Shown piece after piece: positions 32,880 through 43,100 of a stretch of 64,000 nt of DNA. Origin of the DNA: Haematococcus lacustris (lineage: Eukaryota > Chlorophyta > Chlorophyceae > Chlamydomonadales > Haematococcaceae). Positions within the stretch are counted from its first letter, which is position 1. Every line of letters starts with the position of its first letter. The translations under genes and the position numbers were made by a program. A model generated the notes under the pieces. The model worked only from the letters and a program-made list of their open reading frames with translations, ran no database searches and was not told the origin of the DNA. The stretch is from assembly GCA_030144725.1 (NCBI GenBank), contig JASKMD010000021.1:3610528-3674527 (forward strand), in the 5' to 3' direction.

Positions 32880-34859
32880 GCGACCTCACAGACCCTGCCC
32901 TCTCCACCCTCTCCCTTGCTCTCACTACCTTTGGAGACGCTTCGGGGCAACGGGTAAATACAGACAAATCCTCTGCTGTCCTCATTGGCGTCCCCCTCCC
33001 CTCTCCCCCCACCCATCTGGCTGGCATCCCTGTCCATCACTCCGCCACTTCCCTTGGCATCCAACAGGCCAACCCTACCCTCTCCTCCCCCACCCCTCGC
33101 CACACCAGAGCCACCCGAGCCTCTCTTAGACCTCCAAACACCCTCTCCCCTCACCCCGACCCAGCTACCTCCTCAGCCTGGGAGGAGCGCCTGAGGCAAG
33201 CCACCAAACACCTCCACCGTCTCAACGGCCTCCCCCTCTCTACCATGGGCAAGGGCATCGCCTCCTCCACCTATGCCCTTAGCACCTTCCTCTACCACGC
33301 CGAATTCTCGGGCCTACCACCTACTCTCCCTACCTTCACCCATACCCTCTACCACCTTGTGGTCAAGAACCTCCCTTACCCCCTTGCCATAGGCCGTCCT
33401 GCTGACGGAGGTTTTGGCCTCCTACCTCTAAGAGAACATATCCAGGCTCGGCACGCCGCCATGGCTACACGGCTTCTACACCACCTCATCAATGACCACG
33501 CCTACTCCACCCTTCCCTCCCCGTCCCCGTCCCCGTCCCCGTCCCCCCCACCAGTCAATCCCACCCTTCACCCCCCACCCTTTACCCGCCCTACACCTAC
33601 CCGCCCCTTCCTCTCTTTTATCCGTACCTTCCTCTCCAATCTCTACCACACCCTTCACGCCCTCTTCTCCCGTTTTTTCAACCCCCCTTCTCTCCTCCAG
33701 CCTACCACCTAGCCCCTCCCGAGACAGCCCCTCCCACCCTACCCAGCCTTCTCATACCAACCCCAACACCCTCCCCCCTTCACCAACCCCCCCAACCCCC
33801 TCTCAATCATCCCCTTCATGGATCCCCCTAGCAGCCACCCTCCTCACCCACGCCTGTCCCTCTCTCCACCCTGCTCATACCCTACTTCTCTCTACCCAAG
33901 CCACCGTTCCTGACATTTCTCGAGGCATCATAGGCCTCCCTGCACTCCACCAACCCCACCTACTCCCCCAAGGCATCATTACCCTCATGTGCCAAGCCCT
34001 CCAAGCCCTCGGCCCTTTATCCCTTCCCGCTACCTCTCCCAGCCAACCCCTCTCAGTTACACCAGTCCCCCTCCAACACCTTACCTCCCTCTCTTGGTCC
34101 TCACCCACCACCTCTGCCCCTCGGGTCTTCCCCACCCTCACTGGGACCCCTGTGAGGGTCTTCACCTCCATGCTCACTCCCCACATCACCTCTGCCCGCA
34201 AGCAGGCCCACATCTCTTACATCAACCAAGCTCTATCCACACCTCACCCACCTACCTCTCGAGCGCTAGCCCTTCAAGCTTTCATTGCCAACCTTAACAA
34301 AGCCTGGAAGATTCCTTGCTCCAACCTCCTTAAAGAGACCCTTTGGCGCTTGAGCATCAATGCCATCCCTGGGAGCCGCATCACCCCCTGGTCTTGCCCT
34401 TGCGACCCCTCTCACCATCCCCGTCACAGCCGCCAACACAGCTTCTGGAGTTGCCCCATCGCCGTTACCATTAGACAACAGCTCTCCCTCAGCCTCGGCA
34501 CCCAAGTTCACCAATCCTCCCTTTGGTGCCTCATCCCCCCCACCCCTACCTTCCCTCCTTCCCTCTGGAGCCTGGTTTGCATGGCTGCCCTTGATGCGAT
34601 GGACTTTGGCCGTCGCCGTCTTTGGGCTCTCACCCATCACCCCACCACTCAAGCGACCGCTCCTACCACCCTTTCCCCCATTTCTGCAGCCAGCCAGCTT
34701 GCTATCTCTACCTTTTGGCTACACCTACAAGACTTCACCCTAGCCCATCCCAACCCTCCTGGCTGGAACCTCCCCCATCCCCATCCCTTCATCTCTACTC
34801 AAGACGGATCCCTTAGTGTCACTTTCCCGGTTACTCCTCCTAGTCCCTCTGACCCTTAA
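32880..34859 (+). pseudogene. Inner LINE ORF2 C-terminal half, frameshifted
   Basis: The opening codons read a post-palm RT stretch (LALTTFGDASGQRVNTDKSS). A later frame (33245-33712) has ALSTFLYHAEFSGLP and LAIGRPADGGFGLLPLREH, and another (33492-34859) continues to ETLWRLSINAIPGSRI and CPCDPSHH...FWSC, a C-terminal Cys/His finger typical of LINE ORF2. The switch between 33500 and 33710 falls in a Pro/Ser/Thr-rich (CCCCGT)n tract, so at least one frameshift is present. Confidence 0.75.
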
Positions 34860-35126
34860 CGTGTTTCACTCCCCTCTCCTTCCTAGCCCTCCTAGCTTTT
34901 GCGTCCTTACCAGCCCTCCAACCTTTTGCGCCCCTTGCTCCTCCGCTTCTCTGACTTCTCCGCTTCTCGAGGTCTCTCACACGCTCCCTTTAGCTCCCTT
35001 CCCCTTCCTTCTCTGAGTTCTTTCTCTCCTAGGTAGTTCCCCTTCTTTTTCCCTTTCTCTCTGTTCTCTCCTAAGTCTTTTACCTTTGGAGGTTGGCTTA
35101 TATCCACCCGAGCCCTACCTCCTTAG

Positions 35127-35131
35127 TGTAA
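35127..35131 (+). terminator. TGTAA poly(A) signal of inner LINE
   Basis: TGTAA sits 10 bases before the inner LINE terminus. TGTAA is the standard green-algal cleavage/polyadenylation signal, so the element's own transcript 3' end probably defined the copied end. Confidence 0.6.
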
Positions 35132-36304
35132 CAACTACTACTACAGTCAATGTGGGCAAGTCAAAGGTGATGGTCTTCAATGGCAACTCACAAACTGCAG
35201 CACCTAGCATGAGATCCTGCCTGTGGTGAGAGAGTTCAAGTACTTAGGCATGCACTTCAACCCCAGCGCCACCCCTGCTTTTGCTGCCACTCATATGAGA
35301 GCTGGCATGTTCCTCGCCATGTGCCAGGCGTGCAAGCGTGCTAGAGAGTATGGGGTCCTGCATGATCCCTATGCCCTGTGTCACCTCATTAGAGCGTTTG
35401 TGCTCCCCTTAGGGCTGTATGGCAGCCAGGTATGGGGCACTGCCTTCCTTGGGCACGGTATGCAGCTCTCCAACCCAGTGCAAACACGCATGCTCAGCTT
35501 TCTCAGGTTTGCTGCCAGGGTACGTGGCTCAGTGTCAGGCCTGATGGTGCTGCATGAGTTGGGGCAGCTGCCCCTCCAACTTTACTGGCTTAGGGCTGCA
35601 TGCAAGTTCTGGAACACTGCCAAACTATCCCACAGTGACCTGCTAATGAGGGTCATCAAGGCAGATGTGGAGTTAGGCAGGGGTTGCCAGGCCAGCTGGA
35701 GTGCTCAGTTCCAGCTTGCCGCCAGAGAGCTGATGGGGGGTGAGTTCACCTTGAGCCCGGACATGGTCCTAGGCACCAAGGCTATGGAAGTGAAGTGGCT
35801 CGAGAGGTGGGGGAGGCGTTGGGTTGGGTTTGAGGGAGACCCTAGATTGCCTGAGACGGTGCATCGGGAGAGATGTTCGTATGCTGCATGGTTCAAGCAT
35901 GGGGACGGCATTGGCATCAATCACATGGCACCACACCTGCTTGACAGACAGCTATCTACAGAAGTTCGCACGAGCTTGACTAGGTTCAGGTTAGGCAACA
36001 GCGGTCTGGGGGTGGAGAAGGCTTGAGGGGGTAACTTTCATTGATCGCACATGCACCAGATGCACAGAGGGGGTAGTGGATGACGCCATGCATTTCATCT
36101 TTGAGTGCACTGCCACGAGTTCCATCAGGGAGCAGCCGGAGTTTGCCATGACTTTACAGAACAATAATAAGAATTTGCATGACTTCATGTTGAGCCCATG
36201 TGCACCTTTGTTTGTGCACCTTGCTTTGAAGTGCGTTACAGAAGGTCCCGAACCCCTAGAGGGGGAGGGCGGTCTAGCAGCCTAACGGCTGACGGCTTAA
36301 GCGG

Positions 36305-36309
36305 TGTAA
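36305..36309 (+). terminator. TGTAA poly(A) signal at outer LINE terminus
   Basis: The last five bases of the outer LINE insertion are TGTAA, directly against the 12-bp target duplication. Confidence 0.6.
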
Positions 36310-36905
36310 GCAGGCAGCTTTCAATAGGAAGTCCGCACGAGCATGACCAGGTTTAGGTTGGGCAACAGCGGTTTGGGGTGGAGAAGGCTAGGTTTTAGGG
36401 GGGGGAGCTCCATGACTGCACTCGCTTTAGTCACTAGGTGTTCTGTCGGGCTAATCAATGATGCTTGACATGCATCCTCGTGCATGCCTGCGTTCTGAGT
36501 ACCTTAGTTTGTGAACCTAGCCTTGAAGTGCGTTGCCGACAATTCTGAACTTCTGGAGGAGGAGGAGGAGGGCGGCCAAGCAACCGAACGGCTGACGGCT
36601 TGAGCGGTTTGAACCATCTTCTTGTCCTAAGCAGCATTCCTACCTTAGATGCCGTTGGACAATCATCGCTTTATGGGCCATCATCTCTATTATCTGGTTC
36701 GGGGTGAAGAAAGCCTGCTACTGCTCTCCTTCACTACTTCCTTGCCTGCTGCCTGCCTACAGCTAAAGACAAGCTCATCAACAAGGAGGGGCCACCTGGG
36801 CTGCACCGATCACTCAAACTGAAGGCATGACGTGTATGATTTGAAGCTCTGGTCGTCTTCTTCCTTCGTCCTTTATCCCTCTCGCCCCTCATTTACCATC
36901 CCCCC

Positions 36906-37100
36906 ACCTCCCATCTTTCCCTTTCCCTAACCTCCCTAATACACTCCTCGCCCCCCTTCCTGCCCCCTTACCCCTCCTCTTGGTGGTGCAGGCAGTGCAG
37001 GGTGCACAGCAGGAGATACTTGCCACCCTGGCTCCCAGTCACTGGGGGGACAGCAGCTCCCCCTCCCCCTCCCCACCTCCTCCCATCACCCCAATGCGGC
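36906..37100. other. 3' flank of the FAD monooxygenase gene
   Basis: C/T-rich sequence between the end of tandem copy B and the stop codon at 37101-37103 (minus). It probably contains the 3' UTR. No TTACA (minus-strand TGTAA) is seen here. Confidence 0.5.
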
Positions 37101-40100
37101 TCAAGCCCCTCCAAGACCAAACACCAGTGCAGACCAGCGGACGTTAGCCAGAGCCCCTCGCATCAACACCGCGACCAAGGCCAGCACCGCAAGGATGGGC
37201 ACGGCCGCAATACGAGCCATCACCTGCAGGGCCATGTGATGCACAACACAGTCCTCCTGAGTGTGCTGGGTTGAGTTGTGATTACGGATTGTTGACATTG
37301 GGTTGGGTTGGGTTCAACATTACACTCCAAAACAAAAACATAAAAACTAAAATAAAAACTATAAGATTACACAGGTGTTGGCCGCATGTGCCTGCTATGC
37401 TTTGTCATGCCAAGCAAAGGGTGGGGAATCTGTGCACTGCACTATTGAGGACAAGCACACCCCAACAACCAACCAGGCCATTCAACCAGCAGCAGCCTAA
37501 CAATGGCTGTTAGCAGCACCCCTCACCCCCTTTATGATGGCAGCGGTGCGTGCTGGTTAGGGGGGTGCCTGCAGTGTGCTTCACTGCTAATATGTGTCAA
37601 GTGGCAACATCCGACCCTCACTGTATCCATACCCCCAACGCCCCCTTCTGCGTCAAGTGACTGACTAGTGTTGGCTATTGGCTGGCTGGCTGGCTGGCTG
37701 GCCACACAAATACCCCTAGCACCTGTACACCACTACCCGCACCAAGCAAGCATGACCTAATGCCATGTGATGATCATGATGATAGTTGATGACGGTGTGG
37801 ACCAGTGCTGGTGGCTCAGTTTTGCATGGGTTCCTGCTGCACCTAGCTGGTGGGATGAGCCACAAGCTGGTGGTAGAGGCCTCAGACAGCCAAACAGACA
37901 GGCATGGTTCAGCAGGTCATCCTTGTGTGCTTGACCTGCTTAACCCTCCCTTGAGCTGCTGAGGGCCCTGCGCCACCACTGCCTGCACGCAAGCCTGGGC
38001 CCCCGTTAGGCTAACCTTCTAGCTGACCGCCTCCTGCCCCTGCTTCCTGCTCCCGCGCTTTGATTTCTGCCCCTGCTCCTGCCGCTGCTTCTCCTCACAC
38101 CGTTGCTGCGGATTGCTGCTCACCTTGAGCGTATCGCTGTAGCCCTTGCGCGCGTCGGCCAAGCGATCCTCAAGGAACGTCGCGGGAAACCTGCGATGGA
38201 GCGGTGCTGGGACGCATGTCAGCCCATTCCAGCCACTTCATCTCCAATCACAAGGTGCTGCCCTTCGCTCGTCGACGTAGTTGGCGGTCGGCATCAAGTG
38301 CATCAAAGGAAAGGGGCCAGGTCAGAGTCACGTATGTGAACTCAGCCTTGGGTGCGCTGCTTTCCTAGCTAAGGTCAACACTGCACCTGCACCTCCGTCA
38401 ACACATGGCCTGGCTTCTGCGTTGTTGCGCACCTCCAACACCGCAACCACCGGTCGCGTCCACCTGCCCACTGCTTGGCCAACCGGTCGCTCACCTGTTC
38501 GGCATAAGCGCGTGTGCCACGTGCAACGCGAGCATCGCGCTGCGCCAGACGGCAGCACCCACCCATCCCGCGAGCGCAAACCAGGGGTCAGAGTGACGCA
38601 CCCCGGGTTGGAGGCTCCGCTGCGGCAATGGCGAGCGAGGCACGCCATGCCACGGGGGTAAGCAGGGCAAGGCAAGCAGAGGGAGTGGGACAGCATGGCC
38701 GAAGAGCAGGAGACAGGCTCATCAACCAAACCGCCTCAGTAGTAATGAAAGGGAATGAGCAGTAGGTCTGGACACAGCAGCTGTCGTGTGGTACCCAATG
38801 CGCCTGAGGTGAAATTAGCTGGGTGGTGCTGGTGGGATGCTTGCCTGCTGGTGGGAGTGGGGTTAGGGTTAACCCAGCATACTCTTGCTTGCCTGCCAGG
38901 TGTGGCTGGCCAGCGGGGGGGTTGCCTCACCTGGAATGCCTCCAGCTGCTGCATACACTGCGTATCCTCCGCTCTCAGCTGCAGCACGCAAGGGAGGTGC
39001 CAGCACAGAGTTAGGCAGGTGATGGCACACGCAGCAACTCCGTTCCCGCCCCACACTATGGGGGGACAGGCTCACAGATAGCAGCCACAGCAGCTACCAC
39101 AGCATGCAGCTGGAGGTTGGGAGGCACCAATGACAGCAGAACACGCAAGCATAAGTGCTCCCTTGTGACAGTCTACATACTTCCTTGCAATGCACAGGTG
39201 TGTCAATGCAGCTAGCCAGCACCATGTCAGGAACGCTCAGTGCAACAGCAGCAGCATGTGTGGCAGTTCCACGAATGGGTGGTTGACCACAATGTCATTG
39301 CTGCTCAGCAAGAGACAGTGCCGTAGTGGTCTAGCGCGACAGTGCGGGTTTTCATTTCATGCGACCTGGTGCTTCCAACGTCACGAACTGAGCTGCGCGC
39401 GGTAAGGGTGCGGGGCATAATTGTGGTCACTGAGGTTCACGACAGCGTAATTGCCGACCCGCATCGCAGCGACGAGACATGCGCTCGCCATTGTTCAGAG
39501 TGGTGGGGGGAGTGAGCCACACCCCAGCAACCTGTGTGAACATGGCAGGCGCCTTGTCCACCGCATCCCCCGACACTTTGAGCACCAGATTGAGCATGCG
39601 CACGCCCTCAATTGCGCAGCTGGCACCCTGTGGCAAGGCAGCAGGCAGCAGGAGTGTGGGGCCAGGCAGCAGCCAGCCGGCAGCAGAGGGCCAGGCAGGG
39701 CCAGCCTGGAGCCAGGCAAGCAATACAGGGCTGGGGGGCAAGCGGGCCAAAAGCATGCCCTGGCTGCAGCTGCAACGTGTTTGTTCTGCAAAATGTGTAT
39801 TTGAGCCTGTCTGCTGGCAATGACCGGATGCCCCAATATGCTCGGCTGGGACATTGCCCTGGTGTGGTGTGGTGTGGTGTGGTGTGGTGTGGTGTGGTGT
39901 GGTGTGGTGTGGTGTGGTGTGGTGTGGTGTGGTGTGGTGTGGTGTGGTGTGGTGTGGTGTGGTGTGGTGTGGTGTGGTGTGGTGTGGTGTGGTGTGGTGT
40001 GGTGTGGTGTGGTGTGGTGGGCTGTCAGCGTTTCTGTGAACTACCCACCTGCCCCAGGGAGCTGGTCATTGCGTGCGCTGCATCCCCCAGCAGCACCACA

Positions 40101-43100
40101 CCAGGGCCATGGTACTGGCTGCAGCTGACAGCAGCAGGGGGGCTGACTGGGGGTGGGGCAGACGCCCCAGCCACCTGCAGCAAGGCAGCAAGCGGTCAAG
40201 TGGGACACAGAGCAGCCACCCCTTGTTGTAGTGGCAGAGTGAGGAGCTTGGTAAAGGTGGTTGGGGGCCTGTGAGGGCTGACAATGACATTGAGGGGACA
40301 TGCTGCAGACCTCCTGCCCCCTTGCATGCAGCCTGTTGCTGTGTTGAGGACAGCTTGCATGGCCTCTCCTTGCTCACCTGGTCAAGGATAGCTTGCAACC
40401 ACTCTTGCGGCAAAGCAGCGCCATATGCTGCGAGCAGTTCATGCCGCAGCTGCTCTTGCTCCCATCTGTGGCCCCACAGCGGCAACAGCACAGGCCATAC
40501 AGGGGCACAGTAGCCACCGTCGGTCTGGCTGCTAGGGCCAGGGAGGTGGAAGGAGCAACAGCAAAAGCAGCCAGAGCAGCAGCAGCAGCAGCAGCGGCAG
40601 AAGTATCTTCACCACGACCATCATCACTCATGAGGGGGGCGGGAGTGTCGGATATGGCTTGCCAGGCTGTGGCAACAAACCAGATCCCCGCCGACAAAAC
40701 CTCATGAGGGCATCATGAGGGGAAGCAGAAGGAAAACAAAGCAATGAGTCCTTCCCGTCCCATAGACTCTCTATGCCGCCTACCATATCTGTGTGCTCAC
40801 TCACGAGATGGGTTGTGATGAGGTGACGACCCCGCTGACCTGCCCTGGCTGGCTGATCCACATGGTGAGGTGTGGGGCAGAAGCTGCCTGGAAGCTGTAT
40901 TGGTACTCCCCTGGCTGGTGTGCTGCCATACTGGGCACCACCTCCCCGCTGGAGGGGACCTGCAGCAAGCAGCGTGAAAGCTGGTGGGGCAGGGGAGGGG
41001 CAGGTGGGGCAGACAGGCAGCTTTGTGGGCTGGAGGGAGGGTGAGCCCAAGGGAGGGAGGGAGGAAGGGAGGCACAGGGCTGGGAACGGATGCAACTGGT
41101 GGGGAGGGTGCAAGGGAGGGAGGGTGCAAGGGAGGGGAGGTGTGAGGGAGGGGAGGTGCAAGGGAGGGAGGGAGGGAGGGAGGGAGGGTGGATGGGAGAG
41201 AAGATGTACCTGAGGCAGGCCTGAGAAGTGCTTGAGTTGCCCCGTTTCTCTCAGCGGGCGCTGAACTTCAAAGTCCCTGACCTTGGGTCGGGTGGCCTGG
41301 ATTGTGTAGCAACAGGGCAGTGGCCTAGCCTGATGTAGTGACCGTGAAGATGCTCATTAGGGGCAGGGGCAGGGGCAGGAGGCAGGGGCAGGGTCAGGGT
41401 CAGGGTCAGGGTCAGGGTCAGGGTCAGGGTCAGGGTCAGGGTCAGGGTCAGGGTCAGGGTCAGGGTCAGGGTCAGGGTCAGGGTCAGGGTCAGGGTCAGG
41501 GTCAGGGTCAGGGTCAGGGTCAGGGTCAGGGTCAGGGTCAGGGTCAGGGTCAGGGTCAGGGTCAGGGTCAGGGGCAGGGGCAGAGGCAAGAGCAGCAGCG
41601 AGAGGTCCACATGCAGTACTGATACTAGGTGCTTGCGTAGGCCACCTCGTAGCTACACCACCAGCTGCAGTGGGAAGGAAGGCGCGACTATGAAACTGCA
41701 GCTAGGTAGGCCTACATCACGTGCAGGCCTACATCACGGCAGACCTAGGTAGGCCTACATCACGTGCAGGCCTACATCACGGCGTGTGTACATCACGTGC
41801 AGGAGGCCTACATCACGTGCAGTGTCAGCTGACCCCGACTCTTTGACCCACTGAGCCCGAATGTCAGCACCACACAGAGCCACGAGGCAACACTGACCCA
41901 CGCTAGGGAGGTACGACTGATCAGATTCGAATACCTTTGACAAATGCTATATGAAGGTTCTTACTGAAGGGGATGAGGGTGGAGAAGAGATGGGTGGATG
42001 AGAGCAGGTGGGTTTTGATACCAAGTGAAGGGTGGACGGCAAACATGATGTAGGGAGAGTAGCTGCTGGCTCAGCCCTCACCTCCATGGCTTGGCGCACA
42101 CAGCTCTCCGCCCCGTCAGCGCCCAGCAGCAGGTGGTAGCCCACACGGTGCCAGGCGGCTTCTGCACAGCAGCTGACACTTCCAGCCTGTGAGTCGCAGC
42201 TGGTGCGTCACAGCTGGCAAGCTGTGTGGTGAAGCTAGTCAGACACATACACGCACGCCGCCCTCATCACCACCCCTACACCACCCCCTGGCACCACCAC
42301 CCAGCAGCCCCCCCACCTCACCCCGCAGCTCACACTCATCACAAGCAGCCCCCAGCAGCCCTCAGCAGCCCCCAGCGGGATCACCGCCCCTAAGCATGCC
42401 CACGCCTGCCACTGCCCTTGCTGTTGATTTCTAGGGTGGTATGTGGGTTTTGCGCGCTGTGGGTGTGGGGCAAGCCCTGAGCCTGCCCACGCCTACCACT
42501 GCCCCTGACACCTCGTCCTCAGCAGCCTTTGTGTGGTGGCCCGCTTGAGCTGTGCCCTGCCTGCAGCTGCCTGATGGTCGGCCAGAACCCTCCCCGCAGC
42601 CCCACCTTGCTGGAGCTCTGGCAGCAGGGGGTCCAGTGTCTGACCGCCTGCCCCTGGCTGCTGCGCCCAGGCGGAGGGGCGGTGGGCCTGGACCCACAGG
42701 CAACGCCCCAGGCCCCGCCGGCTGCTGGTGGCGCTCAGGGAGGCACCTTTGGGGCAGAGGGGTTGGGCAGGGGCCAGGCGGGGTGCCACAGCTCAGCCAG
42801 GGTCACACACACACACTTTTTGCTGTCACACCACAGCACACAAGGTTCCCGCTGCTGCTGCTGCTGCTGCTGCTGCCACGGATGACAATGATGAGGACAA
42901 TCTTTGCTAGAATGGGTAAACAGGGATTGGCATTCCAGCCTCTTCATGCCAGCAGGGTCTGGCACTGCTGGAGCCAGGGCTGCCCACGAGTGCTGCAACC
43001 ATGGTGACTGGGGTGGCCAGAGTGCTGTTGCGGCTACGCCTCACCGGCGAGGGACTGCTGCAGCTGTATGCTGGCCACCTTGGCCTGCAGGTCAACGGCC

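Larger units (their letters stand above)
32875..35141 (+). mobile_element. 5'-truncated LINE (inner), C-rich
   Basis: Flanked by the 8-bp repeat TACAGTCA (32867-32874 and 35142-35149). Removing it restores the outer RT frame exactly (HLTV then NVGKSK). It begins within the RT palm and ends TGTAACAACTACTACTAC, with TGTAA 10 bases before the end and a short CTA-type tail. Plus-strand composition is strongly C/T-rich, unlike the outer LINE. Confidence 0.9.
32597..36285 (+). pseudogene. LINE reverse transcriptase C-terminal half, split
   Basis: The first part (about 32597-32874) has GVKQGCPISPLLFALYVHDI and FMYADDLTLVS, the RT palm motifs including the YADD catalytic pair. It stops at HLTV where the inner LINE entered. 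The second part resumes at 35150 with NVGKSKVMVFN. A frameshift follows near 35215, then about 265 codons run to 36026 (REFKYLGMHF, RAFVLPLGLYGSQVWG, LKHGDG-like FKHGDGIGINHMAPHLL). The C terminus (36040-36285) has CTRC...DAMHFIFEC, the CCHC-type finger typical of LINE ORF2 ends. Not functional. Confidence 0.85.
32595..36309 (+). mobile_element. 5'-truncated LINE (outer), ends in TGTAA
   Basis: The insertion is bounded by a 12-bp direct repeat GCAGGCAGCTTT (32583-32594 and 36310-36321), present once in copy A at 29489-29500. It starts inside reverse transcriptase and ends exactly at TGTAA (36305-36309), with no poly(A). It is interrupted by a second LINE at 32875-35141. Perfect 5' truncation plus target duplication is the usual target-primed reverse transcription outcome. 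Confidence 0.9.
30085..36905 (+). repeat. 821-bp tandem unit, copy B, split by nested insertions
   Basis: Copy B consists of 30085-30104, 32378-32594 and 36322-36905, which sum to the same 821 bp as copy A and differ from it at only a few bases (for example CTTCATCGG/CTGCATCGG, GATTAGAAG/GATTTGAAG). The gaps are filled by a TIR element with its 6-bp repeat and by a LINE with its 12-bp repeat. Confidence 0.9.

Noticed and set aside
33492..34859. A host Pro/Ser/Thr-rich protein of 455 residues
   Set aside because: Its C terminus has LINE ORF2 finger features and the whole frame lies between exact 8-bp target duplications, so it is part of the inner LINE.
42430..43044. An extra monooxygenase exon in this interval (LPELQQGGAAGRVLADH)
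   Set aside because: The exon ending at 43045 joins directly to the one starting at 42161 with correct phase and a normal protein. The extra segment is not needed.
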